64,000 nt of DNA from positions 1,488,001 through 1,552,000 of the forward strand of contig OZ252054.1 of NCBI GenBank assembly GCA_965248035.1. Direction: 5' to 3'. This document shows positions 52,536 to 62,062 of the stretch, in pieces. The stretch comes from BJGV01 sp964194745. Its GTDB lineage: Bacteria > Pseudomonadota > Gammaproteobacteria > Burkholderiales > Nitrosomonadaceae. The first letter of the stretch is position 1, and the number at the start of each line of letters is the position of its first letter. The position numbers and the translations under genes are program-made. Under the pieces are notes generated by a model. That model was not told the DNA's origin, made no database searches, and saw only the letters and a program-made list of their open reading frames with translations.

Positions 52536-54380
52536 ATGAACCGCTATCCCCTCTGGAAATATCTGATTGTCGTGGTTTCAGTTCTACTCGGGCTAGTTTA
52601 CGCCCTACCAAATTTTTATGGCGAATCGCCAGCAGTCCAGATCTTGCCCTTGCGTACCACTGTTAAGGTCGATACTGTGCTGCTAGCGCGAGTGGAAGAT
52701 GCGCTGAGAAAAGACAATATCCCCACCAGAGGAATGTTTCTTGAAACAGGTGGTGTCAAGGTGCGTTTTGCTGATACTGATACGCAGCTCAGGGCTAAGG
52801 ATATGTTGCAGTCGGCACTTGGTAATGGATATGTAGTTGCACTCAATTTACTCTCCGATTCTCCTCAGTGGCTGACTGATATCAGCGCATTGCCTATGTA
52901 TTTGGGGCTTGATCTGCGAGGTGGGGTACATTTCTTGTTGCAGGTGGATATGAAAGGCGCACTTTCCAAAGCGCTCGATCGCTATAGCGCCGATATGCGA
53001 GGTAGCCTGCGAGAGGAGAAAATCCGTTATAAGGGATTAGATAGGGAGGGTTCACAGATTATCGTAAAGTTTCGTGATTCCGAATCGCGCGCTAAAGCGA
53101 GTGACGAGATTAATAAGAGTTATGACGATTTAAGACTGCGCGAGAAGAATGTGGAAGATGAATTCCATCTTGCAGTGGTCCTTAAGCAAGAAGCGTTAAT
53201 ACGCATGCAGGACTCTGCCGTGCAGCAGAATATTGTTACGCTGCGCAATCGTGTTAATGAGCTAGGTGTGGCGGAGCCTATTATTCAGCAGGCTGGTGCT
53301 GATCGTGTCGTAGTGCAATTACCTGGTGTGCAGGATACAGCAAAAGCTAAGGACATACTGGGTCGAACTGCCACGCTGGAGTTGCGCATGGTAGATGAGG
53401 AGCATGACGTGAGTTCGGCATTGCGCGGACAGGGTCACATTGGCTCGGAGCTTTACACTGAGCGCGGTGGTGGTCCATTGTTAGTGAAAAAACGGGTAAT
53501 GTTGACGGGAGAACGCATTACTGACGCGCAACCTGGTTTCGACAACAACAATCAGCCGGCAGTGCACATTAGTTTGGACAGCAATGGCTCACGTATTTTC
53601 AAGCATTTGACTCGAGATAATGTTGGTAAGCGCATGGCAATTTTACTGATAGAGAAGAATCAGAAGGAGGTTATTACCGCACCAGTAATACGAGAAGAGA
53701 TACCTGGTGGACGAGTGCAGATTACTGGGAGTATGACCATAGAGGAAGCCAGAGATGTTGCGCTATTGCTACGTGCCGGTGCGCTAGCTGCGCCCATGGA
53801 TATTATTGAAGAGCGTACCGTAGGTCCTAGTCTTGGTGCAGAAAATATCGATCGTGGCTTTAATTCAGTTTTATTTGGTTTTGCAGCTATCGCTTTTTTT
53901 ATGACCATTTATTATTTAATATTCGGTTTTATCTCGGTAACAGCACTCGGTGTAAATTTGCTGCTGTTAGTTGGCCTTCTCTCAATCTTACAGGCAACGT
54001 TGACGCTTCCCGGTATGGCGGCTATCGCCCTTACGTTGGGTATGGCAATCGATGCTAATGTGCTGATAAACGAACGAATTCGCGACGAGTTGCGTAATGG
54101 TGTTTCGCCACAAGCAGCAATTAACGCTGGATACGAGCGTGCATTTGGAACCATAGTAGATGCCAACATTACCACCTTGATTGCCGGTGTTGCGCTCTTT
54201 GCTTTCGGTTCTGGCGCGGTGAAAGGGTTTGCAGTAGTGTTGTGTTTAGGAATTCTGACCTCAATGTTTAGTGCGGTAATGGTCTCGCGCGCATTAGTTA
54301 ATCTGCTGTATGGAAAACGTCGAAAACTAGAACATGTTCCTATCGGCCAGGTGTGGAAGCCGGCGAGCGACAAACGATGA
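52536..54380 (+). CDS. secD: Protein-export membrane protein SecD
   Basis: SecD (614 aa) uses the proton gradient to pull proteins from SecYEG. An N-terminal helix (YLIVVVSVLLGLVYALPNFY) is followed by LGLDLRGGVHFLLQVD, the periplasmic domain and five C-terminal helices with LTLGMAIDANVLINERIRDE (about 492-511), including the proton-path Asp. Complete. secF follows after 53 bp. Confidence 0.97.
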   Translation: MNRYPLWKYLIVVVSVLLGLVYALPNFYGESPAVQILPLRTTVKVDTVLLARVEDALRKDNIPTRGMFLETGGVKVRFADTDTQLRAKDMLQSALGNGYVVALNLLSDSPQWLTDISALPMYLGLDLRGGVHFLLQVDMKGALSKALDRYSADMRGSLREEKIRYKGLDREGSQIIVKFRDSESRAKASDEINKSYDDLRLREKNVEDEFHLAVVLKQEALIRMQDSAVQQNIVTLRNRVNELGVAEPIIQQAGADRVVVQLPGVQDTAKAKDILGRTATLELRMVDEEHDVSSALRGQGHIGSELYTERGGGPLLVKKRVMLTGERITDAQPGFDNNNQPAVHISLDSNGSRIFKHLTRDNVGKRMAILLIEKNQKEVITAPVIREEIPGGRVQITGSMTIEEARDVALLLRAGALAAPMDIIEERTVGPSLGAENIDRGFNSVLFGFAAIAFFMTIYYLIFGFISVTALGVNLLLLVGLLSILQATLTLPGMAAIALTLGMAIDANVLINERIRDELRNGVSPQAAINAGYERAFGTIVDANITTLIAGVALFAFGSGAVKGFAVVLCLGILTSMFSAVMVSRALVNLLYGKRRKLEHVPIGQVWKPASDKR

Positions 54381-54433
54381 TACCTAAGGCTAGTAGGGTA
54401 ACAATCTACTTTTCAAGATAATAAGGGTTCTAC

Positions 54434-55369
54434 ATGGAATTTTTCAGATTCAAACGTGATATTCCCTTCATGAGTTGGGGGAAATATACTACCACCATAT
54501 CACTAGCAACTTTTATCGTAGCCGTGTTTTTTCTCGTTATCAAGGGGTTGAATCTAGGTGTCGATTTTACAGGTGGTACCGTGATGGAAATCGGCTACTC
54601 CCAGACTGCTGATCTTAACAGGGTGCGGGGTACCCTTGCCAAAATTGGGATGTCGGATGCCAGCGTGCAGAATTTTGGCACCTCTAGCGACGTACTGATA
54701 CGTTTGCCCGCTAAGCCAGTAATATCTAGTGCTCAACTGTCTGAGATTGTGATGACGGCGCTACGTCAGGACGACATTACGGTAGAAATGCGCCGGGTGG
54801 AATTTGTTGGTCCACAAGTGGGTGAAGAGCTAGTCGAAAATGGTGCGCTCGCGCTACTGGTAGTTTCACTAGGCATCATCGCCTACTTGGCGTTACGTTT
54901 CGAATGGAAGTTTGGTGTCGCCGCTATTATTGCTAATCTGCATGACGTGGTAATCATTCTTGGTTTCTTTGCATTTTTTCAATGGGAATTCTCGCTCACA
55001 GTGCTGGCCGCGGTACTGGCGATTCTGGGTTATTCAGTGAATGAATCGGTGGTGGTATTTGATCGTATACGTGAGAATTTTCGTAAGATGCGTAAGACCT
55101 CAGTGGCGCAAGTCATAGACAATGCAATTACTCGCACCATGTCGCGCACCATTATCACCCACGGCTGCACCCAGATGGCAGTATGCTCAATGCTATTCTT
55201 TGGTGGTGAGGCACTACATTACTTTGCTTTGGCGCTTACTATTGGAATCCTATTTGGCATTTATTCCGCGGTTCTGGTAGCGAGCCCCATTGTCATGCTG
55301 TTAGGCGTTTCGCGTGAGGATCTTGTCCGGATAGAAAAGAAAGAGAAAGAAGCGGAAGCGTTGCCTTAA
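54434..55369 (+). CDS. secF: Protein-export membrane protein SecF
   Basis: This 311-aa partner of SecD has one N-terminal helix (TISLATFIVAVFFLVIKGLN), the LGVDFTGGTVMEI motif and the helix with LGYSVNESVVVFDRIREN (about 204-221). Five further helices complete the RND-like half. The end is charged (KKEKEAEALP). Sixth gene of the queA-secF run. Confidence 0.97.
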   Translation: MEFFRFKRDIPFMSWGKYTTTISLATFIVAVFFLVIKGLNLGVDFTGGTVMEIGYSQTADLNRVRGTLAKIGMSDASVQNFGTSSDVLIRLPAKPVISSAQLSEIVMTALRQDDITVEMRRVEFVGPQVGEELVENGALALLVVSLGIIAYLALRFEWKFGVAAIIANLHDVVIILGFFAFFQWEFSLTVLAAVLAILGYSVNESVVVFDRIRENFRKMRKTSVAQVIDNAITRTMSRTIITHGCTQMAVCSMLFFGGEALHYFALALTIGILFGIYSAVLVASPIVMLLGVSREDLVRIEKKEKEAEALP

Positions 55370-55409
55370 TTTTAGCCACCGATTTACCAAATCTTTTAAT
55401 TAGGTCGTT

Positions 55410-56081
55410 TTGGAACTCCTTACCGAATTCATCGATATTATTCTGCATTTGGACCGCCATCTTATCTGGCTGATTCAGAATTACGAAAACTGGATTTACC
55501 TCATCCTATTTTTGATTATTTTCTGTGAGACCGGACTGGTGATAATGCCCTTTCTACCGGGTGATTCGTTGTTATTTGTGTCGGGTGCAATCGCAGCAAA
55601 TGGTGTGATGGATGTTCAGTTTCTGGTAATACTACTCATACTTGCTGCATTCTCTGGTGACAATACCAATTACTGGATCGGGCGTTATTTAGGTCCCAGG
55701 ATATTTAATCGCACAGAGTCGCGCTTGTTGAACCGTAAGCACCTGGAAAGGACTAACAGATTTTATAAAAAACATGGTGGGAAGACTATTATTTTTGCAC
55801 GTTTCCTACCTATCATTCGTACTTTTGCACCCTTTGTTGCGGGTATTGGACGTATGTTTTATACGCGTTTCATGACATATAGTGCATTCGGTAGTATTTA
55901 CTGGATCAATTTCTTCATATTCGGTGGTTACTTCTTTGGCAATGTACCCATAGTGAAGAATAATCTTTCTTTTTTCATCCTTGGAATCGTTATAATTTCT
56001 ATCATTCCAGGTATCGTTGAATTTATACGAAACTGGATTGAGAGCAGCGAAGAGAGTAAAAAACACGATAAAGTTGAGTAG
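55410..56081 (+). CDS. DedA-family membrane protein
   Basis: A 223-aa integral membrane protein with the DedA/SNARE-associated signature FARFLPIIRTFAPFVAGIG (about 130-148) and the ETGLVIMPFLPGDSLLF stretch near residue 41. Family members are undecaprenyl-phosphate or phospholipid flippases. Start is TTG at 55410 with a weak AGG 7 bases upstream. It converges with hemH. Confidence 0.92.
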   Translation: MELLTEFIDIILHLDRHLIWLIQNYENWIYLILFLIIFCETGLVIMPFLPGDSLLFVSGAIAANGVMDVQFLVILLILAAFSGDNTNYWIGRYLGPRIFNRTESRLLNRKHLERTNRFYKKHGGKTIIFARFLPIIRTFAPFVAGIGRMFYTRFMTYSAFGSIYWINFFIFGGYFFGNVPIVKNNLSFFILGIVIISIIPGIVEFIRNWIESSEESKKHDKVE

Positions 56082-56148
56082 AACAATTCGGTGAAGGGTA
56101 TTTTTCTATACTCTATTCGCTAGTTGTCTCTTTTATTACTCCTTATTA

Positions 56149-57234
56149 TTACTCCTTAGCTCCCATTTTTATTCCTCGCTGTCGTGATTGTTCAGCTTCC
56201 TCTTCTGATTTTTCTAAGCCAAGCCACCCTTGTAAATTGGCGAGAGTGATATCGGCTAACACGTGTATCCAGTCATCACGTTCATTAAGGCAGGGAATGT
56301 AATGAAACTCTTGACCTCCAGCTTGAACAAAAGTGGTTCTGCCCTCTATAGCGATCTCTTCCAGTGTTTCTAGACAGTCAGAGACAAAGCCAGGGCAAAC
56401 TACATCTATTCGTCTAGCGTTCTGTTTGCCAAGTTGTTCTAGAATTTCCGTAGTATAGGGTTTCAACCATTCCGTTTTACCAAAGCGAGACTGGAAACAA
56501 ATCTGGAACTGGCTTGTACCCAGATTTAGTGCCTCTGCCAACAGCCTCCCAGTTTTCTGACATTCGCAGTGGTAGGGATCACCCTTGTCCAGTGTGAAGC
56601 GTGGCACACCGTGGAAGCTCATGACCAGTTTGTCTGGTTTCCCAGTTTTCTTCCAGTAATCTCGCACATTTTGTGCTAGAGCATTAATATAGCCAGGGTG
56701 ATCGTGATAATGTTTAACTGTGCGGATGGCTGGGACATTGCGCATTTTTCTTAACTGTGTGAACACTGTATCAAGCGCTACTGCGGTGCTGCTGGCGGCG
56801 TACTGGGGATAGAGTGGCAACACCAGAATGCGCTCACAACGATGTTGTTTCATACGTGCTAGGACTTTGGAAATAGAGGGATTTCCAATACTCATGGCGT
56901 ACTCCACCAACGGTACTGGTTTAATGCGTTCTCCAATGAAGCCCAGCAACAATCTGGTCTGGCGTTCAGTGTGAACTTTCAGTGGTGAACCTTCTGGTGT
57001 CCAGATTAGAGCATACTTTTCTGCCGATTTCTTTGGACGGGTGTTGAGGATGACGCCGTTCAGGACTAGCCACCAGACCCATCGTGGAATTTCAATTACC
57101 CGAGAATTACTTAGGAATTCTTTGAGATACGGCCTCAATGCTCTTGGAGTAGGAGCATCTGGGGTGCCAAGATTGACTAGCAGGATGCCAATCCTGCTAG
57201 AAGAGCCATGCTGATAAATAGGTTCGGGGGACAT
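56149..57234 (-). CDS. hemH: Ferrochelatase
   Basis: HemH (361 aa) inserts iron into protoporphyrin IX. The start region IGILLVNLGTPDAPTPRALR, the catalytic histidine in VMSFHGVPRFTL (near 210) and FQSRFGKTEWLKPYT are all present. The DPYHCEC loop is normal. A polar tail rich in Glu closes it. hrcA lies 87 bp upstream on the same strand. Confidence 0.97.
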   Translation of the reverse strand: MSPEPIYQHGSSSRIGILLVNLGTPDAPTPRALRPYLKEFLSNSRVIEIPRWVWWLVLNGVILNTRPKKSAEKYALIWTPEGSPLKVHTERQTRLLLGFIGERIKPVPLVEYAMSIGNPSISKVLARMKQHRCERILVLPLYPQYAASSTAVALDTVFTQLRKMRNVPAIRTVKHYHDHPGYINALAQNVRDYWKKTGKPDKLVMSFHGVPRFTLDKGDPYHCECQKTGRLLAEALNLGTSQFQICFQSRFGKTEWLKPYTTEILEQLGKQNARRIDVVCPGFVSDCLETLEEIAIEGRTTFVQAGGQEFHYIPCLNERDDWIHVLADITLANLQGWLGLEKSEEEAEQSRQRGIKMGAKE

Positions 57235-57321
57235 TTGTCTAGCTTTTAATTTTGCTGCGTCAAGTAGGCCGTCTTTCCTAGATCAACGACAAGTAGACCT
57301 GGATCACGGCCAACTAATTAA

Positions 57322-58341
57322 TCAATGGTGAGACAGCGCGCTGGAGAGTAACTTGGCAGTCACATCTACAATCGGAATAACACGTTCGTAAGCCATACGT
57401 GTAGGTCCGATCACGCCAACAGTGCCGACAATTTTTCCATCTACCTCGTAGGGTGCAGTGACAACGCTGAATTCGTCCAGTGTTAACGTACCCGATTCAC
57501 CGCCAATGAATATCTGTACACCTTGCGCCTGGCGGCTAAAATCTAGCAATCGCAGTAATGCGGTTTTTCGCTCGAACAAGCTAAATAGCTTCTTCAAGCT
57601 GGCCATGTTACTTGATAGATCATATACATCGAGCAGCCTGTGCTCACCTGCCACTACCATAGTTTCACTGCGTTCACTGATTGCCTCACTACCGGCCTCG
57701 ATAGCTGCGGTCATGAGGCTGGTCATGTCGTGGTGCAATTTTTTTAGCTCGTTATGAAGGCGACTTCGGATTTCCTTCAATGCGTAGCCAGCATAATTCT
57801 GATTCATGAAGTTTGCCGCTTCGACTAATTCTGCTTGGCTATAGACTCTGTCGGTGAAGAGTACTCGATTTTGCACGTCACCCTCAGGCGTGACAATAAT
57901 GAGTAGAACACGTTTCTCAGACAGAGTCATAAATTCGATATAGCGAAATACTGTGCTGCTACGCTTGGAAGTGGCAACTATACCCGCAAAATGTGTCAAT
58001 TCAGATAACAACTGTGAAGCCAAATTGATCAAGCGCGACGGATTATTCGGAGGCAACTGATCTTCGAGATGATGGATCTCGATTGAGTCAAGAGGTTTAA
58101 CAACTAGTAATGTGTCCACAAATAAACGGTAGCCTCGTGGAGTAGGGATGCGTCCAGAGGAAGTGTGAGGACTGGTTACAAAACCCATTTCTTCAAGGTC
58201 AGCCATCACGTTGCGTATGGTAGCAGGGCTCAGATCCAGTCCGGAGAACTTAGAAAGTGAGCGGGAGCCTACCGGATGACCTTCTCTAATATAACGTTCA
58301 ACCAGTGTTTTGAGTAAGATTTGGGCACGCTGATTAAGCAT
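57322..58341 (-). CDS. hrcA: Heat-inducible transcription repressor HrcA
   Basis: This 339-aa repressor binds CIRCE elements before groESL and dnaKJ operons. The N-terminal winged helix has LVERYIREGHPVGSRSLS and LSPATIRNVMADLEEMGF (about 33-50), and the core ends with GTVGVIGPTRMAYERVIPIV. No CIRCE sequence was seen nearby. It is divergent from nadK by about 170 bp. Confidence 0.97.
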   Translation of the reverse strand: MLNQRAQILLKTLVERYIREGHPVGSRSLSKFSGLDLSPATIRNVMADLEEMGFVTSPHTSSGRIPTPRGYRLFVDTLLVVKPLDSIEIHHLEDQLPPNNPSRLINLASQLLSELTHFAGIVATSKRSSTVFRYIEFMTLSEKRVLLIIVTPEGDVQNRVLFTDRVYSQAELVEAANFMNQNYAGYALKEIRSRLHNELKKLHHDMTSLMTAAIEAGSEAISERSETMVVAGEHRLLDVYDLSSNMASLKKLFSLFERKTALLRLLDFSRQAQGVQIFIGGESGTLTLDEFSVVTAPYEVDGKIVGTVGVIGPTRMAYERVIPIVDVTAKLLSSALSHH

Positions 58342-58513
58342 ATGATCATTCTACACCAGGATTAAGGATTTTGAACCTACCGAAAAGCAAAGGGTGGTGG
58401 CTAAGCAGAATCTGGAATCCTTTGTCACTTGTTGTCCAATATGGTTTAATCACGAAAGCGGCACCACTACAATTCAGTTCAATGGTTCTTTTAGGTTTAG
58501 GTTCAGCCCAGTG

Positions 58514-59386
58514 ATGAGTTCTCTGTTTAAAACCATAGCCCTGATTGGCAAGCATGATAATCCAGAAATCATGATGCCACTTCTGCGACTGGGACAATAT
58601 ATGGAAAGCCGCAATCTTGGTGTGGTGCTGGACTGTCTTACTGCTCCACATGTTCAAGAGAAAAAATACCCCATCCTGTCTCTCGACGAGATCGGTACGC
58701 GAGCTGATCTAGCCATTGTTCTAGGAGGTGACGGCACCATGCTAAATATTGCACGTAGGCTTGCACCTTTCGATGTGCCGTTAGTTGGCATCAACCAGGG
58801 CCGGCTCGGGTTTCTCACCGACCTTTCTATCGACACAATGCTAGAAACCCTCGGCTCCATTCTCGATGGCAAGTATGTCACCGAGCAACGCATGTTGCTA
58901 TCCGCTAAGGTGATACGCAACGAAGCTAGTTTGTTTAGCGCTCTAGCGTTCAACGATGTAGCAGTTAACCGGGGGATTGGCGGGGGTATGATTGAATTTG
59001 AAGTGCACATCGATGGAGAATATGTTTATTCCCTACGCTCAGATGGCCTGATTGTAGCTACTCCCACTGGCTCTACAGCATATGCATTGTCATCGGGCGG
59101 CCCGATTTTGCATCCTAGTCTCGACTTGATTGCGCTGGTGCCGGTTAGCCCCCATACACTGAGCAATCGACCCATCGTGGTGGGGTCCAACGCTACGGTG
59201 GAAATTTTGATGCATCGCACTGAAGGTGCACGAATCCATTCTGACAGTCACTCTCATTTTGACTTGGATGAGAGTGATAAAGTTGTAATATGGCGCTCCC
59301 CACACACAGTGAGATTGCTGCATTCCTCTAATCATAGCTATTACCGGATGTTGCGAGAAAAGCTTGGTTGGAGTGGATTTTCCTAA
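58514..59386 (+). CDS. nadK: NAD kinase
   Basis: NadK (290 aa) phosphorylates NAD to NADP. The GGDGTMLNIARRL loop lies near residue 71, followed by NDVAVNRG and the DGLIVATPTGSTAYALSSGG segment. ATG 58514 (MSSLFKTIALIGK) is the family start; the open frame upstream to 58394 has no matching sequence. It overlaps the frame leading into recN, whose accepted start lies 23 bp after the nadK stop. Confidence 0.96.
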   Translation: MSSLFKTIALIGKHDNPEIMMPLLRLGQYMESRNLGVVLDCLTAPHVQEKKYPILSLDEIGTRADLAIVLGGDGTMLNIARRLAPFDVPLVGINQGRLGFLTDLSIDTMLETLGSILDGKYVTEQRMLLSAKVIRNEASLFSALAFNDVAVNRGIGGGMIEFEVHIDGEYVYSLRSDGLIVATPTGSTAYALSSGGPILHPSLDLIALVPVSPHTLSNRPIVVGSNATVEILMHRTEGARIHSDSHSHFDLDESDKVVIWRSPHTVRLLHSSNHSYYRMLREKLGWSGFS

Positions 59387-59408
59387 AAAAGGCCGTTTAT
59401 CTACCATC

Positions 59409-61091
59409 ATGTTAAGGTTTTTGAATATCCAGGATTTTGTCATCATTGATCGGATGGAAATGGAGTTTGTCCCTGGTTTCACCGTTCTTACAGGAGAAAC
59501 CGGCGCGGGGAAGTCGATCTTGATCGATGCACTCTCACTTGCATTGGGTGAACGTGGTGACGCGGGGGAGGTACGTAATGGATGTAAACGTGCCGAAATT
59601 AGCGCAGAGTTCGATGTAAGCGAATCACCAGAATTAGTAGACTGGCTGCACGAAAATGATCTAGAAGGTCACGGTGATGATAACAGTGTGTGCTTAATGC
59701 GTCGGGTGATAGAGCTAGGTGGGCGTTCCCGCAGCTTCATTAATGGTCGTCCCGTCACCTTGCAGCAATTACGTACGGCAGGGGAGAAGCTGGTGGATAT
59801 CCACGGCCAGCATGAGCATCAATCTTTACTACGCAGTGAAGCACAACGCGATTTGCTTGATGCGTTCTCAGGCAGCCGTGAATTGGCACAGGCTGTGTCC
59901 ACAGGCTATCGTTGTTGGCAAAGTTTGCAGCAGCGTCGCATGGCTTGGGAGCAGAATGCTGCTACATTTGTGCAGGAGCGTGAACAGTTGGAATTACAAA
60001 ATCGTGAACTCACCACTTTGAATTTTTCACCTGATAAATGGTTGACACTTAAGTCTGATCATAGCCGCCTATCGCATTCCGCAAGCTTACTGGAGGCTGC
60101 GCAGGCATGCCTAGCGATAATGTCAGAGGGTGAGTCGGCTTCTCTCACGCAAATCAATTCAGTGACTTCGCGCCTGAAGGGGTTGCTTCAATACGACGCC
60201 AATCTAAAAGGCGTGCTTGATATGCTGGAGTCGGCACAGATCCAGCTGCAGGAAGCAGTCTACGAATTGGGGCATTATCAGCAGCGCCTCGATCTCGACC
60301 CGCAAAGCCTACAGGAAATGGAAGAGCGATTGTCCGAGGTTCATGCGGCCGCTAGAAAGTATCACGTTGTCCCGGATGAATTACCAAATTTGTTGAAAAC
60401 AGTGACCGAGCGGTTGGAAGAGTTTAGCCAAGGCGGTAATTGTGAGGCGATAGCGAAGGAGGAGGCAATTGCGAGAGACGTATACTTAAAGCTTGCAAAA
60501 AAATTGAGTGTGGTGAGAGATGGGGCGGCCAGGAAGCTTACTCAGCAAGTTACTTCTGCGATGCAGACTCTAGCGATGGAGGGTGGAAAGTTTGCCGTGA
60601 CACAAATACCCCTTGAACAAGGCAGTGCCCACGGTATGGAACAAATTGAATTCCAGGTTTCCCCACACCAGGGATTGCCATTACGCCCCTTGGCAAAGGT
60701 TGCCTCGGGCGGTGAGCTATCGCGAATTAGCTTGGCGATACAGGTGATCACCAGCAAGGTTGGCGTGGTCCCAACGCTGATATTCGATGAAGTGGATGCA
60801 GGTATCGGTGGACGTATTGCGGAGATTGTCGGTGGATTACTAAAAAAATTGGGGGCAGAACGTCAAGTGATGTGTGTTACGCATCTGGCGCAAGTTGCAT
60901 CGGCAGGAGACCAACAGTGGCAGGTTGCTAAATCAGGTGATCCGACCAATGGCGGAAATATTTTGAGTCGCATTACTGTACTTAAGAATCAGGAACGAGT
61001 CGAAGAAATTGCCCGCATGCTAGGTGGCGTGAAAATAACCGAAACTACCCGTAAACACGCGGCTGAAATGCTACGTGTGGGTGAGGATTAG
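59409..61091 (+). CDS. recN: DNA repair protein RecN
   Basis: This 560-aa SMC-like ATPase begins MLRFLNIQDFVIID, with Walker A GETGAGKSILIDALSLALG (about 29-47), a coiled-coil middle (about 150-360), signature KVASGGELSRISLAIQ and Walker B LIFDEVDAGIGG (near 460). It acts in double-strand break repair. No good ribosome site precedes the ATG, so translation may depend on nadK. Confidence 0.96.
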   Translation: MLRFLNIQDFVIIDRMEMEFVPGFTVLTGETGAGKSILIDALSLALGERGDAGEVRNGCKRAEISAEFDVSESPELVDWLHENDLEGHGDDNSVCLMRRVIELGGRSRSFINGRPVTLQQLRTAGEKLVDIHGQHEHQSLLRSEAQRDLLDAFSGSRELAQAVSTGYRCWQSLQQRRMAWEQNAATFVQEREQLELQNRELTTLNFSPDKWLTLKSDHSRLSHSASLLEAAQACLAIMSEGESASLTQINSVTSRLKGLLQYDANLKGVLDMLESAQIQLQEAVYELGHYQQRLDLDPQSLQEMEERLSEVHAAARKYHVVPDELPNLLKTVTERLEEFSQGGNCEAIAKEEAIARDVYLKLAKKLSVVRDGAARKLTQQVTSAMQTLAMEGGKFAVTQIPLEQGSAHGMEQIEFQVSPHQGLPLRPLAKVASGGELSRISLAIQVITSKVGVVPTLIFDEVDAGIGGRIAEIVGGLLKKLGAERQVMCVTHLAQVASAGDQQWQVAKSGDPTNGGNILSRITVLKNQERVEEIARMLGGVKITETTRKHAAEMLRVGED

Positions 61092-61226
61092 AGACTGATT
61101 TTTTAGAGTTATCTAACAATCCTGACATGGTTTCATCTTGCATACTTATTCGAGTATTCCTACATGATAGCTGAAACTCATTGTTAGCAGTATCCTCGTA
61201 CAATATTAGTAAATTTCGGATGATGA

Positions 61227-61612
61227 ATGGGTATCTATGCGTTAACTGCAGTGGGAGTAGGTGCGGCATTGGGAGCATGGCTGCGGTGGGGGTTCGGCCT
61301 GATGTTGAATTCAGTTTTTCCTGTACTTCCCTTTGGCACTCTGGCAGCAAATCTGGTTGGTTGCTATCTTGTCGGCATTGCGGTCGAATATTTCTTTCAC
61401 AACACCACACTTCCGCCCGAGGTGCGGCTGTTTGTTATTACGGGGTTTCTGGGTGGATTGACTACTTTTCCACATTCTCCGCTGAAACCGTTACGCTGTT
61501 ATTGCGTGAACAATATAGCTGGGCTTTTGCCATAATTTCTTCTCACTTGTTTGGTTCTCTGGCGATGACGGTGCTGGGGATGCTGACTATTAGATTACTC
61601 GTACAGTACTAA
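61227..61612 (+). pseudogene. crcB: Fluoride channel CrcB, frameshifted
   Basis: The first frame reads GVGAALGAWLRWGFGLMLNS, PFGTLAANLVGCYLVGI and GFLGGLTTF, the core of the Fluc fluoride exporter, then runs off. The next frame supplies the expected continuation STFSAETVTLLLREQYSW and the last helix. The break is at ACTTTTCC (about 61464-61471): five T instead of four would restore a 128-aa protein. It may be a real mutation or a homopolymer error. Confidence 0.85.
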
Positions 61613-61886
61613 CCTAGTATCAATTGTAATAGGGAGATGGTGTTTCCGTACTAAAACAATATCAGAGATCTAGATTGTTTTTTTAGTTCCAGCGCTAACT
61701 GCCTTGGGTACTAAGTTTGTTCCTATATGAGAGCTATCGCTTTAAAGCTGCATAAGTCGAGAAAATTACTTACTATAAACTAAGGCAGGTCCCCCTATAT
61801 CCATATTTCTTAACAGGATATCACTCATGTACGTCAGCTCTAATATCTTCTCCTGTATCAGGAACCAGGGTCCCCATTATTAAATA

Positions 61887-62003
61887 TCAGTCTTTTTTTT
61901 CGCCGTCTTTTTTGCGTGGCAGAGTCCACCATATGATAATGACTAATAACGTCAGTACCACGCCAATTTCCACTAGAAATATCCACAATTTTTCCACTAG
62001 CAT
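61887..62003 (-). CDS. Possible single-helix membrane peptide, 38 aa
   Basis: MLVEKLWIFLVEIGVVLTLL continues into IIIWWTLPRKKDGEKKD: one hydrophobic helix of about 22 residues with a strongly basic tail, the positive-inside pattern. The ribosome site is weak (GGG at -5). It lies in the gap between crcB and mltA, opposite strand. I cannot name a family. Confidence 0.4.
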   Translation of the reverse strand: MLVEKLWIFLVEIGVVLTLLVIIIWWTLPRKKDGEKKD

Positions 62004-62062
62004 TACCCACGTATCTTAAAGGTTACTGTATATTTACAAAGTACAACTTTAACCAATATTCA

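Noticed and set aside
61092..61226. Fluoride riboswitch before crcB
   Set aside because: A stem is possible, but the conserved riboswitch core is not present.
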